Assembly: GCA_963710815.1 (NCBI GenBank)
Contig: CAVQCA010000024.1
Coordinates: 1-57,868, forward strand
Direction: 5' to 3'
Source of the DNA: CAVQCA01 sp963710815
GTDB lineage: Bacteria; Pseudomonadota; Gammaproteobacteria; UBA9214
Length of the DNA: 57,868 nt
Shown: piece by piece, positions 37,560-46,667 of the stretch
Layout of the letters: every line of letters begins with the position of its first letter
How positions within the stretch are numbered: the first letter of the stretch is position 1
Position numbers and translations under genes: made by a program
Notes under the pieces: model-generated
Told to the model about the DNA's origin: nothing
The model's database searches: none
What the model saw: only the letters and a program-made list of their open reading frames with translations

Positions 37560-38656
37560 TTATTAACCCGGCAATAAAATATATCTGATATAATCCCATT
37601 TCATGGAAGAAGGGATCGATGCAAGAAAACTACCACGGGAAGTGCTTAAGGAGAAACGCCGACAGGCGCATCGACTGAGGGAACGCGGAATGACCCGAGC
37701 GGAGATTGGCGAGATAGTGGGCGTTCACGCGGATACAGTGGGTCGTTGGCTGAAACTCTCCCCGAAGCAATTCAAGGTAAACCGGGGTGGACGCAAATCG
37801 GGTGACGGACGTCATCTGAATGCAGACCAGGAAAAGTATGTTCGACGCTTGATTACTGACAAGCAGCCGGATCAGTTGAAATTGGACTATGTGCTCTGGA
37901 CGCGCAAGGCAGTGATAGAACTGATCAAGCAGGAAACAGGTATTGATATGCCGATTCGCACGGTGGGTGAATACCTGAAGCGCTGGGGGTTTACGCCACA
38001 AAAGCCGATGAAGCGCGCCTATGAACAGAATCCCAAGGTCGTCCAACGTTGGCTGAATAACGAGTATCCTGCGATCAAGGCGCGGGCCAAGCTGGAAAAA
38101 GCCGAGATTTATTGGGGCGACGAGACAGGACTTCGCAATGACAGCCAGCATGAGCGGGGCTATGCGCCCAAGGGGAAGACGCCGGTTATCAGGCTGAATG
38201 CAAATCGGGCGTCCGCGAACATGATTTCAGCCGTTACCAACCAGGGCAAAGTACGCTTTCGGGTGTTTGATGGCAGTATGAACGCGGATATTTTGATTGA
38301 TTTCTGCCAGCGGCTGATCAAATCAGCGGGGCGCAAGGTCTTTCTGGTACTGGACAATCTGCGAGTGCATCACGCCAAGGTGTTTAAAGCGTGGCTGACA
38401 ATACATGAGGATGAGATCGAGATATTTTATTTGCCGTCTTACTCACCGGAGTTGAATCCGGATGAGTATCTCAACTGCGATCTCAAGGCGGGTGTGCACA
38501 GCGGCAAGCCGGCGAGGAACAAAGTGCAGCTCAAGAAGAAGGCGATATCACATATGCGCATGTTGCAGAAAAAGCCACACCGTGTCGCGAAATATTTTAA
38601 GCATGAGAAAATTCGCTATGCTGCTTAACAGATGTTGTTTATTGCCGGGTTAATAG
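37560..38656 (+). mobile_element. complete IS630-family insertion sequence
   Basis: About 1.1 kb bounded by inverted repeats TTATTAACCCGGCAATAAA (from 37560) and its complement TTTATTGCCGGGTTAATAG (to 38656), 18 of 19 positions matching. A TA dinucleotide lies just outside each end (37558-37559 and 38657-38658), the target duplication expected for IS630/Tc1-type transposition. The transposase gene inside is intact, so the element may still be active. Confidence 0.85.
37603..38628 (+). CDS. IS630-family transposase
   Basis: A 341-residue intact DDE transposase. The N-terminal helix-turn-helix (RERGMTRAEIGEIVGVHADT) binds the ends. A second DNA-binding segment ends at RTVGEYLKRWGFTPQKPMKR. The catalytic Asp residues lie in EIYWGDETGLRND and FLVLDNLRVHHAK, and the third acidic residue in SYSPELNPDEYLNCDLK. 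It fills the IS630 element from 43 bases inside the left end to 28 bases inside the right end. Confidence 0.92.
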   Translation: MEEGIDARKLPREVLKEKRRQAHRLRERGMTRAEIGEIVGVHADTVGRWLKLSPKQFKVNRGGRKSGDGRHLNADQEKYVRRLITDKQPDQLKLDYVLWTRKAVIELIKQETGIDMPIRTVGEYLKRWGFTPQKPMKRAYEQNPKVVQRWLNNEYPAIKARAKLEKAEIYWGDETGLRNDSQHERGYAPKGKTPVIRLNANRASANMISAVTNQGKVRFRVFDGSMNADILIDFCQRLIKSAGRKVFLVLDNLRVHHAKVFKAWLTIHEDEIEIFYLPSYSPELNPDEYLNCDLKAGVHSGKPARNKVQLKKKAISHMRMLQKKPHRVAKYFKHEKIRYAA

Positions 38657-39310
38657 TATACAAACCCGACCTGATTTTGTAATTAAGAGTCTTCACCTGG
38701 CTCAGGTAACTGCCGTGTCGGCCGCCTCGCCAGAGGCAATGGGGAATGCGCATCGGCAACCATGTATTCCAGTTTCTTGCAGGCCCTTGCGGGCCGCTTT
38801 AGCCCAACTCGACCACTTCGCCAACTGGACGACTTGTCCATGAATGTAAGCATCGGTCAGGGTCACCGGATCTCCTCCCTCGGAGGGGGCAACGTTCAGT
38901 GAGGTCGGATATCGTCGTAACGATTGCGGAAAACTTCCAGTGATTCCCTAGCTTTACCCGGGCTGAGGGGTAGGCTACCTAATCTCATGCAAAGTCAGGA
39001 TGGTTGACTGCAATCTCTACCTTCTCGATGCCATCGACCGGGGGCTTGGCATATAGGGGCAACTATGGATGAGATTGGTTCTAAAGCAAATTAGTAAAAA
39101 ATATCGACATAACTTTGTATCAAATGCAGTCGATTGTCATTGAGGTAAAATCAATATAATCCACAACCACATAGACCAGATTTCTAATAATTAAACTACT
39201 TGAAATAGCCTTTATATGTGTCGAAATGATTTACAGTGTTTTATTACTCATCAAAGTAGATTTTCCTGTAATTGACGTAACTGCTTGTATTTGAATTAAA
39301 AATATATATC
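38657..39310. other. 650-base region without a recognisable gene
   Basis: The first about 330 bases are G+C-richer with short frames; one minus-strand reading (TLTDAYIHGQVVQLAKWSSW) could be a protein remnant, but I cannot name it. From about 39080 the sequence is AT-rich and leads into the PEP-CTERM gene's promoter. Confidence 0.4.
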
Positions 39311-39326
39311 CGGCATGAACAATGCT
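39311..39326 (+). promoter_or_regulatory. sigma-54 (RpoN) promoter candidate for the PEP-CTERM gene
   Basis: CGGCATGAACAATGCT matches the -24/-12 pattern YGGCAYG-N4-WTGCW. GG is at 39312-39313 and GC at 39324-39325, with the exact spacing required. It predicts transcription from about 39337, giving a leader of about 95 bases. PEP-CTERM genes of exosortase A systems are known in some floc-forming bacteria to depend on RpoN with the PrsK/PrsR two-component pair, which is not in this window. Confidence 0.6.
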
Positions 39327-39430
39327 TAAGTTTTTTTGCGGATGCATGCTAATCGTTAAACAAAAATTTCTTTGACGACAACAGTAATTAACCACATTGT
39401 TACTTCAATGAACTATGAGGAGACAAATAA

Positions 39431-40177
39431 ATGAAATTCAAGAAACTGCTTATTTCAAGCGCTATTGCCGCTGTTATTGGGGTTGCTGCTAGCAACGCAA
39501 GTGCTGATTCAGTTGCTAGTATGTCAATTGAGGAGATCGGTACTGCTTCCAGTGGTCTGGGAACATCCGCGGCTGGTACGGGTGGGGGTGTATTCTATTT
39601 TTCAACAGAAGCGCAAATTCCGGATGGATCAAACAGTTCTTCACCTACGACATTTAACTTTACTAGTCCTCCAGGTATTATAAATGGAACAAATCAAACG
39701 GCTGTTTCCACAAGCTTTTTATATGGGGGTACAACCGCACTATATACGTTCCAGCCGAATTCTTGTGGTGCATCCAAACCATGCACACCGACATCGCCAA
39801 CAGGGTTGGCAGCTACTTACAACGCTGGTACGCTTACTATAAATTTGAACGATTTCGGCGGTTTTTACAAACTATTCAATGCACAGTTTCCGCTGTTCCC
39901 TGATAGTGTTCAACAGGCGTTAAAAGTATCTGCAAGTGCACTTGGTGCAGGTAGTTTGGGTGCTGACCAGTTTTATTACACACTAGATTGGTCTCACACA
40001 ATTACATCAGCTGAGAACTCGCTTTTTGGAGGTTCAGTTGCGGACTGGCATCTTGAGGGCGTAGGTACTCTCGCTCCAGCAGCAGTGCCGGTTCCGGCGG
40101 CTGTATGGCTGTTCGGCAGTGGTCTTCTTGGATTGGTTGGCGTGGCGCGCCGCAAAAAAGCCAAGACTATTATATAA
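39431..40177 (+). CDS. PEP-CTERM sorting-signal protein
   Basis: Exported protein of 248 residues. The signal peptide is about MKFKKLLISSAIAAVIGVAA with cleavage after ASNASA. The middle is Ser/Thr/Gly-rich and has two Cys (NSCGASKPC), with no family I recognise. The C-terminus is a complete PEP-CTERM signal: VPVPAAVWLFGSGLLGL followed by VGVARRKKAKTII, that is, motif, membrane helix and Arg/Lys tail. The exosortase at 12527 would cleave near the VPVP motif. The ribosome site GAGGAG lies 8-13 bases before the ATG. It stands alone, with a sigma-54-type promoter upstream and a strong terminator downstream, in an otherwise IS-rich region. Confidence 0.9.
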   Translation: MKFKKLLISSAIAAVIGVAASNASADSVASMSIEEIGTASSGLGTSAAGTGGGVFYFSTEAQIPDGSNSSSPTTFNFTSPPGIINGTNQTAVSTSFLYGGTTALYTFQPNSCGASKPCTPTSPTGLAATYNAGTLTINLNDFGGFYKLFNAQFPLFPDSVQQALKVSASALGAGSLGADQFYYTLDWSHTITSAENSLFGGSVADWHLEGVGTLAPAAVPVPAAVWLFGSGLLGLVGVARRKKAKTII

Positions 40178-40219
40178 GTTTATCAATGGTCTGAGCCATT
40201 AGTTTCAACAAGACTTAGG

Positions 40220-40250
40220 CGGGCATCTGGGAAACTAGATGCCCGTTTTT
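40220..40250 (+). terminator. Rho-independent terminator of the PEP-CTERM gene
   Basis: CGGGCATCT (40220-40228) pairs perfectly with AGATGCCCG (40237-40245) around an 8-base loop, followed by TTTTT (40246-40250) and ATT. It is 42 bases after the stop codon. Confidence 0.88.
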
Positions 40251-40296
40251 ATTGCCCCAAACCGCTAGTCAAAACTATGCACTTTAGTGCAAGGTT

Positions 40297-40422
40297 TTAG
40301 CTGCTACACAAATGGCGGATCACCTTGAAGCGGGCCGGAACATTTTCCAGTACTTCGGATGCATCCTCGCCTATGGCGCGCAGCTGTCCACCGCAGTCTG
40401 GGCACTGATGTGTGATTCCATA
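40297..40422 (-). mobile_element. IS66-family TnpC relic
   Basis: The minus strand encodes HQCPDCGGQLRAIGEDASEV followed by LENVPARFKVIRHLCSS and a stop. The CPDCGGQL zinc-binding motif and VPARFKVIRH are signatures of IS66 transposases. Only this about 42-residue piece remains. Confidence 0.7.
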
Positions 40423-40458
40423 GAGCTTAGATTATACCCATATCGTTAAACACAGAGT

Positions 40459-42236
40459 TTAGCCGCTGCACCAGATCGACCACATATTACGGAAAGCTTC
40501 CTCTACTTCAAGTGTAAATGACTTGCCGTCGCATAGATGGGACTTCGCTAGCATCTCCCGCAACGTTTGGCGGTATAAACGGAGTTGATCTCTATTGCTT
40601 GCTAATTTAATGGCAAGGGTAATATAGTCCTCTAGGCTATCCGCAATCAATTCATCTAGCCCGATCTGCGTAAGCAGACTTACACCGACCCTCCCCGCGT
40701 GTCGTTTACCGGCAAGCACAATTACCGGCACGCCCATCCATAGTGAATCACACGTTGTGGTAGTGCCGTTATAGGGAAATGTATCCAGGGCAATATCGAC
40801 TCTACTGTAGGTCGATAGATGTTCAGCTTTAGAAGGAGTTAAACCGATAAATTCGATGCGATGTCGTTCTATATGCTGGTTTTCGAATATCTGATAATAG
40901 CGCTCGCACGTGCTCGTATCAATGAACGAACGGTATTTCAGAATGAGTCGCGCTCCCGGTACCTGATTAAGAATGCATGCCCACGTCGCAATGACCTTGG
41001 GGGTAATCTTCCCAGGAAAATTGAACGATCCGAATGTTATATGGCCATTTGACTCCAATGGGAGAGGCTCAATGTAAGGTGCTTCAACTGGTGGCGAATA
41101 ACAGAGGAATCCACGGGGTAGGCGGTAAAGTTTTTCTGTATAGTATTTATCGTTTTCTCCCGGAGGATCAGCCCATGCATCAGTAAGGCGATAATCCACT
41201 GCTGCCATGCCAGTGGTATTTGGATACCCCAAATATGTTACCTGGATCGGCGCAGGCTCGCGTGCAAATACCAGTAGCCGGTTGTCTGCCGTATGGCCGG
41301 AAAGATCCACGAGTATATCGATCCGATCCTCGTGCACCATGAGATCAAACTGATCGTCAGATAGGCCCTTGGTGCTACGATATACATCAATTAGCGCCCG
41401 CAGTCTGATGGTCATATCGTCAGGAGCGTGTACATCCGAATAGCAATAGATCAGATATTCTTCTCGATTATGATTTCTCAGAAGTGGATCAAGGAAATAG
41501 GCTACTGAATGGTCACGTAGATCCGGTGTGACGTACCCGATAAGCAGGCGCCTTTTAGGATCGCGTTTATTAGGATACAGCCGATGACCAAGAGAGGGCA
41601 CCGCCTGACGCGCTGCCCATTCCAGATGTGCCTTAAACACTTCACCCGAGGTCGCGATATTATCGTAGTTCAGGCATAAGAGTGCGTTCGAATGAATGGC
41701 GGCTGAACTTGGCATTAGCGTTAATGCCTGAGTCCAGCATTTGTATGCCTCTTCGGCTCGTCCTTGTTCCAAAAGAATATTACCCATATTACTATAGGCA
41801 TCGGAGCGATTTGGGGCAATTTTCATTGCCTTACTGAAACTTACTTCTGCATCTTCGATTCTTCCCAACGAGGCGCAGGCAATCCCCATATAACTAAGGC
41901 GTCAACATAGTCTGGTCTTATCTGAAACGCCCGCTGAAAGCATTCAATTGCTTCTTCCTGACGATGCTGATTCAGTAGTGAGAAACCAAGCTGAAATATG
42001 CACTTATGATCGCTTGGACAGATATCAATTGCCCTACGGCTATGCCGTTCTGCCTCCTCAAAGCGACCAAATGTCAAACTAATGGAACCCAACATTTTCC
42101 AGGCTTCAAAATCAAGCTTTGCTGTGTCTATGATCTGCTTCAGCAGAGCCTCGGCTTCTGCGAGTTGCCCGGATTCAAACAAAGCCTGGGCTCGTTTCTT
42201 TTTTGTTCGAATTAGAATGCTTGTCTTGTTCGCCAT
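40459..42236 (-). CDS. TPR / O-GlcNAc-transferase-like (SPINDLY, GT41) protein, one frameshift
   Basis: N-terminal tetratricopeptide repeats (AQALFESGQLAEAEALLKQI, FEEAERHSRRAIDICPSDHK, EDAEVSFSKAMKIAPNRSDA) are followed by the GT41 catalytic region. The latter carries LLIGYVTPDLRDHSVAYF, DILVDLSGHTADNRLLVFA, PIQVTYLGYPNTTGMAAVDY, ITFGSFNFPGKITP and DIALDTFPYNGTTTTCDSLW with GVPVIVLAG. Such enzymes transfer a sugar to Ser/Thr of proteins in the cytoplasm. The frame breaks once near 41885, between the TPRs. The start is taken as ATG 42236 (MANKTSILIRTKKKR); an upstream in-frame ATG at 42344 would add residues unlike the family. The joined length is about 590 residues. Confidence 0.78.
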
Positions 42237-42340
42237 CGATTTATTATGAGAATCCGTGCTAGTGCGTATTCCGTGAAATAACATCATCAGTATGTACCAA
42301 ACAAAATTTTTGAAACTACTGCATGGGGTAAACCTACTCA

Positions 42341-42700
42341 TCAATAATGGACACGCTGATAAGTGACTTGTTGTGCTCCAATCGCTTCTGGGCTAAGGTT
42401 GCCGTTGGTACGGTGTCAGCGGGTATGATTGTAGTCATACTTCAAAGTACCCGAATACGGTTTTCCACATGATCGCACGGGACGGGAATCGTTCGCTGTA
42501 GAATAAGATCCACCTTCGAGGGTTGAAAGAAGCTCTTGGCAACCACATTATCATAACAATTACTCTTAGCGCTTATGCTGCACAGCAGTGTGTATCGCAG
42601 TATTCGTGACCGATAATTCTTCCAGCATAACTGGCTGCCGCGGTCGATGTGCGTGATAATGCCTTTTAATTTCCACCGACGCCACAATTCCATGCCAGTG
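42341..42700 (-). mobile_element. IS3-family transposase relic (end of orfB)
   Basis: Minus-strand pieces GIITHIDRGSQLCWKNYRSR, LCSISAKSNCYDNVVAKSFF and, after a frameshift near 42440, GNLSPEAIGAQQVTYQRVHY plus stop at 42341 match the integrase core and C-terminus of IS3 transposases. The HxDRGSQY and NCYDN motifs are recognisable. The element is truncated upstream and decayed. Confidence 0.7.
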
Positions 42701-42801
42701 GCGTGAAAATTCCAAGCATATAGACCCCTACATTAGGCGTTAAAAGTGTAATATTTTTTAAAGTCTTGTTGCAAGATTCATTGAAATCGAGGGAATTTAA
42801 T

Positions 42802-44076
42802 TTGAATGAATTTGGTCAGCATATGCAAGATGCGGAAGCGCATTACCAAAAGGGAAATCTGCCTCAGGCAGATGCACTTGCACGATATCTCCTGTCGATA
42901 GGTAAGGAATTGCCACTAGCATATAATCTTCTTGGGAAGGTGGCCCTGTCGATAGAGATGTGGACAAATGCATTAGAGTATTTCCAGCGTGCCGTGAATA
43001 TCGATTCAACTCTGGAAACAGCAAGAAAAAGCTTGGTACTGGCCAAGAAACGGAGGAGATCCTACATTGCACGATCTAAAAATATCGCTCAGGTCTCCAA
43101 GCGAGGTCGTGAACTTCGCCCTCGTTATTTACTTATAAAATCTTGGGGAAACGGATTCTGGTCCGATATTGATCACGTGCTCGGTCAGTTGCTTATTGCA
43201 GAATTGACAGGGCGCTCACCTATTGTTCACTGGGGCGCGAACAGTCTGTTCAGCGATGGTGATTGCGATAATGCTTTTGAATTGTACTTTGATCCTGTTT
43301 CTCAGTATCGCATTGGTGATTTGGTCTCGGACTCTTTCCAGTATTATCCACCGAAATGGAATGCACAGAACTTGCTATTGCCCGAGATAAATAAATGGGA
43401 TGGAGCTTATTCCAGAATGGCAGGGCTGTACTTCTTGAACCGTACCGAGGAAGTAGTTGTAAGCGATTTTCACACATATGTGTTCGATCTGGTACCCTGG
43501 ATCAATAAAGATTCTCCCTTGTACGGATATGATGCAGAAAATATCTATCGATACCTCTTTAAGAAATACTTAAAACTGGCGACAGACATCGAGGAAAAAA
43601 TCGAAAAAACTTGGTCTAACCGCATGGAAGGACGTAAAATACTCTCTGTACATGTTCGCGGAAGCGACAAAATTCATGAGAGTAGTAAATTGCTGGAACT
43701 ACATAAGTGCTATGAACCCATAATACAAGGAATTATAAAAAATCATCCAAACATCATGATATTTCTGTTGACTGACAGCACTTCTGTCCTCAAGGAATAT
43801 TTCGAAAAATACGGCGACAGGCTAATATTCACCAACTGTTTTCGAACTGAAAGTAATGTAGGAGTCCATTATCAAGATCACGCATGCAGGCGAAATATCG
43901 GTATTGAAGTCATCGAAGACGTTTATCTTGCATCTCGATGTGATTACTTCCTGGGACTGGGCCATTCCAATGTTTCAACGACGATTCTTCATCTAAAGGA
44001 ATGGAGTCCAGAAAGCTATAAACTACTTGGAGCCAATCTACTATATCAGCCACATTTGTTTCTGCATAATCGTTAA
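42802..44076 (+). CDS. TPR / fucosyltransferase-like (NodZ/FUT8-type) protein
   Basis: The N-terminal about 90 residues carry TPR-like helices (AEAHYQKGNLPQADALARYL, NALEYFQRAVNIDSTLETAR). A glycosyltransferase domain follows, with LRPRYLLIKSWGNGFWSDID at its start and ILSVHVRGSDK (about residue 275) as the conserved Arg-containing nucleotide-sugar motif of alpha-1,6-fucosyltransferase/NodZ-like enzymes. FLLTDSTSVLKEYFEKYGDR and DYFLGLGHSNVSTTILHL near the end fit the same superfamily. The start is placed at TTG 42802, because GAGGGA (42789-42794) lies 7 bases upstream; an in-frame TTG at 42766 and ATG 42823 are alternatives. The gene is intact. The likely donor is GDP-fucose or a similar GDP-sugar; the acceptor is unknown. 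Confidence 0.75.
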   Translation: MNEFGQHMQDAEAHYQKGNLPQADALARYLLSIGKELPLAYNLLGKVALSIEMWTNALEYFQRAVNIDSTLETARKSLVLAKKRRRSYIARSKNIAQVSKRGRELRPRYLLIKSWGNGFWSDIDHVLGQLLIAELTGRSPIVHWGANSLFSDGDCDNAFELYFDPVSQYRIGDLVSDSFQYYPPKWNAQNLLLPEINKWDGAYSRMAGLYFLNRTEEVVVSDFHTYVFDLVPWINKDSPLYGYDAENIYRYLFKKYLKLATDIEEKIEKTWSNRMEGRKILSVHVRGSDKIHESSKLLELHKCYEPIIQGIIKNHPNIMIFLLTDSTSVLKEYFEKYGDRLIFTNCFRTESNVGVHYQDHACRRNIGIEVIEDVYLASRCDYFLGLGHSNVSTTILHLKEWSPESYKLLGANLLYQPHLFLHNR

Positions 44077-44090
44077 TTTAATTTCTAAAA

Positions 44091-44718
44091 ATGAAACTGC
44101 TTGTAAATTCCTTTGGTGGCGTAGCGTCCAAGGCCTTTCTAAAGGGCGTGGTGACTTCCAGCATTGGCGTGTCTTGGCAATGCATTCACAGTCATTTCAG
44201 AAATCCACCAGTTATTGCAGAGGATGGCACTAGGGTTGTATATATTTTTGGGGATCCGTATAACGCGGTTCTCTCCTTTTTTAATCGGCGCCAGTTTCGC
44301 AGTAGACTGCATGGATTTGACAACCAAGCATATGCTTACCCGGATATGTACTGGGTGGTAAAACATTGCAGAAATATAGAGGGAGACTGGCGGAATTTCA
44401 GATCCAGTATGGGGTTTGGAAGATTATCTCCATAATGGGAAAGACTTGCTTGGTCTAGAAGATCACTTCGAGAGGTGGACGACGGTCCGTCGCCCGTACC
44501 CAATACTGTTTCTAAAATATGAGACATTTTGGAATTATTTGCCTGAGACTTTCCACTTTCTGGGTGTTAGTAAGTTTGATCTAAAAAGATTTCCACAGCA
44601 GGAGCAGCGCGGCAGTGATTGGCAGGAATTATCGATTCCGGTTCAGCGCATGTTGAAGAAAATGTATGGTCGGCTACGTGAATGTATTCTTGATTTTGAC
44701 GAATTTAAAATAAAGTAA
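44091..44718 (+). CDS. sulfotransferase-like protein, one frameshift
   Basis: Short sulfotransferase-like protein. The N-terminal strand-loop LLVNSFGGVASKAFLKGV stands in the place of the PAPS loop. VVYIFGDPYNAVLSFFNRR is the second cofactor region. After a frame break near 44410, EDYLHNGKDLLGLEDHFERW, YPILFLKYETFWNYLPETF and HFLGVSKFDLKRFPQQEQR complete the fold. The joined length is about 208 residues. It begins 15 bases after the fucosyltransferase-like gene on the same strand, so the two are probably an operon. The classic PKSGT-type loop is absent, so the cofactor assignment rests on overall pattern. Confidence 0.62.
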
Positions 44719-45017
44719 GGAGTCACTGAATCAGATTTGAAGTGTAATGATTAATGTAGTTCCGATTTATTTAGATGTTTTCATAGTATATCCACAAACC
44801 TACTGGACCGACCGACGACGCAGGGAACTAATACAGGTCGCCCTCCGAGCGATTGTCCATGTAAATGGACTGCTAGCGCCGTTCATGGTTGATAGTGATA
44901 ATCGTATGCTTCATCATTTATGTCGATATATACTCGCGCGTAACATAGTGCCGTGGAAGTCTATGTAAGATAACGACTAACTCGGAACGGAAAGGCACTT
45001 AGATAGATGTTGCGGAT
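44719..45017. other. 300-base gap without a supported gene
   Basis: One open frame of 73 codons (44747-44968) has no recognisable motif, lacks a ribosome site and is AT-rich like its surroundings. I do not call it a gene. Confidence 0.45.
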
Positions 45018-45802
45018 ATGACACCTAATAGTTACGTTGTAAAGTTTATCTACATAATTGGAGTCGAAGGCTGCGGTCATCATGGCCTTTTCCCGGTTAT
45101 AGAATCAGCGGTTCTCAATTTCAAACGGAATCAACCTGATCAACACCGGAACTCCCAAATTTATACACGATGGCTACCTATTAGGCAGGCTTTCAGTGAA
45201 CTCTGGTATGTACCTAATTCTACCCGAATACAGCGCAAGACGTCACGTAGAGCATCTCAGAGCACTGGTTAAATCTCTAGGCAATCGCGCACGAGTTGAA
45301 AAGAGCACACTATTTGTTATTGAAGATAATTCTTTTCCATCAGGAAATATGCGTCATATGTCTTCCAGTCAATGGGACATTGTAGAAATGGCCGAACTGC
45401 TTAGACCCTATGCAAGCGTGCATTACGTGGCATTGTATCGAGACCCAATTGCAATGGCGTTTTCCCATCCCCAATGGGATGGAGTTGCGTAGTCACGCTA
45501 TGCTCCTCGCTAGCTTCCTTGAGTTTTTAAATGCAAAGCTAATGAACTTGAAAAAACAGGATTTTGTGGTTGTGCACTATGATGACTTGATTAACAAGTC
45601 TGAAGAGCTCGTTTACACCCTTTCCGCATATCTTGGATTATCTCCGCAAGATATTCGAATAGGATTGAGTCATGTCAGGCCTAGTGCTAAGGACTGGAGA
45701 ACGGAGATGCCGAAAGTCGATCGCGAATGGATGATGGAATTTTTTAACGACGACCGGTTATCTAGATGGGACGCTTTTCTTCCATTTCGCAACAGATACT
45801 GA
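45018..45802 (+). CDS. sulfotransferase-like protein, two frameshifts
   Basis: Starts with an N-terminal strand and glycine-rich loop, FIYIIGVEGCGHHGLFPVIE, in place of the PAPS loop. After a frame break near 45190 the next frame gives LILPEYSARRHVEHLRALVK and VHYVALYRDPIAMAFSHPQW. After a second break near 45485 the last frame gives FVVVHYDDLINKSEELVYTL and YLGLSPQDIRIGLSHVRPS. The order and spacing match a complete sulfotransferase domain of about 260 residues. It is the third sulfotransferase-like gene of the window, 300 bases after the second. Whether the breaks are real or errors cannot be told here. Confidence 0.6.
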
Positions 45803-45879
45803 GCAGGCCAGTAAATTGTGCCTTGTTTATTAAGCGGCATCAGTGGACATGTTTTTCGAGAAACAGATTTCTGATGATC

Positions 45880-45950
45880 CTGCCCACCAATGATGGACAC
45901 CCTGTTATGAGCCAAAGCGTTTTTCTAAGTCTTCCCGCGTGATCGCTTAA
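45880..45950 (-). other. possible IS-end fragment
   Basis: GATGGACACCCTGTTATGAG resembles the AATGGACACGCTGATAAG stretch at the end of the IS3 relic near 42348. On the minus strand it reads EDLEKRFGS and a stop. It may be the terminus of a second, lost IS3-type copy. Confidence 0.25.
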
Positions 45951-46082
45951 GATCAATTATTGGACAAATTTGCAAAGTGATGCATAATTAGCTCCAATTT
46001 TATAAATGTAAATCTACTGAAATCAGATAATTACGCTGATTGATGATTCAAATTACCTACTCGCATTGCTACTTTAATATTA

Positions 46083-46528
46083 ATGTCGAAGCTACTTGTA
46101 CTCAATGGACCCAATCTGAACCTCCTGGGAGCTCGGGAACCCGATCATTATGGTGTCACACGCTTGAGGAATCATCGAAAGCGTTAGCGAATTGGCCGAG
46201 CGTCGAAGGGGCGGAACTGACAAGCTTCCAGAGCAACGCCGAGCATGAGTTGATCGAGCGGGTGCATGCGGCCCCGAAAGAAGGCATCGATTTCATCATC
46301 ATCAACCCGGCGGCATTCACCCATACAAGTGTTGCTCTGAGGGATGCCCTGCTGGCCGTCAGGATTCCCTTCATCGAAGTTCATCTTTCGAATATCCATG
46401 CCCGCGAGGAATTCCGGAAGCATTCCTATTTCTCGGATGTGGCCGTGGGGGTGATTTCGGGGTTGGGGCCGATCGGGTATGAGCTGGCCTTGCGGGCGGC
46501 GGTGCGGTATCTGGAGGAGCGGGGGTAA
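46083..46528 (+). CDS. aroQ: 3-dehydroquinate dehydratase, type II, frameshifted
   Basis: Shikimate pathway enzyme converting 3-dehydroquinate to 3-dehydroshikimate. The start ATG 46083 opens MSKLLVLNGPNLNLLGAREP followed by DHYG, with the type II motif. The rest lies in another frame: GAELTSFQSNAEHELIERVH, FIIINPAAFTHTSVALRDAL, IEVHLSNIHAREEFRKHSYF and VAVGVISGLGPIGYELALRA. Two or three single-base deletions between about 46155 and 46210 explain the breaks. All catalytic segments are there. In gammaproteobacteria aroQ commonly precedes accB-accC, as here, so this marks the border where conserved chromosome resumes. Confidence 0.82.
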
Positions 46529-46539
46529 GAATCTCTATA

Positions 46540-46652
46540 ATGGCCACGGAAGCACACGGAATTACACGGAAAAGTCAAGAAGTAAGAAGTAAGAAGTGAG
46601 AAGTGAAGTGTGAGGGGCTGGGGCTTCAATGGTGCGCGTGGCGCACCCTACT
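46540..46652. repeat. composite repeat: family B half, purine tandem, family C arm
   Basis: GGCCACGGAAGCACACGGAA (46542-46561), then AAGAAGTAAGAAGTGAGAAG-type tandem units (about 46574-46606), then the single family C arm GGTGCGCGTGGCGCACCCTA (46631-46650). It fills the gap between aroQ and accB. Confidence 0.75.
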
Positions 46653-46667
46653 TTGACGGGTTTTGAA

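Noticed and set aside
44747..44968. 73-codon plus-strand open frame between the sulfotransferase-like genes
   Set aside because: No family resemblance and no good start signal; cannot be supported.
46629..46667. N-terminal extension of AccB from ATG 46629
   Set aside because: The extra codons come from the family C repeat arm; ATG 46668 gives the canonical N-terminus.
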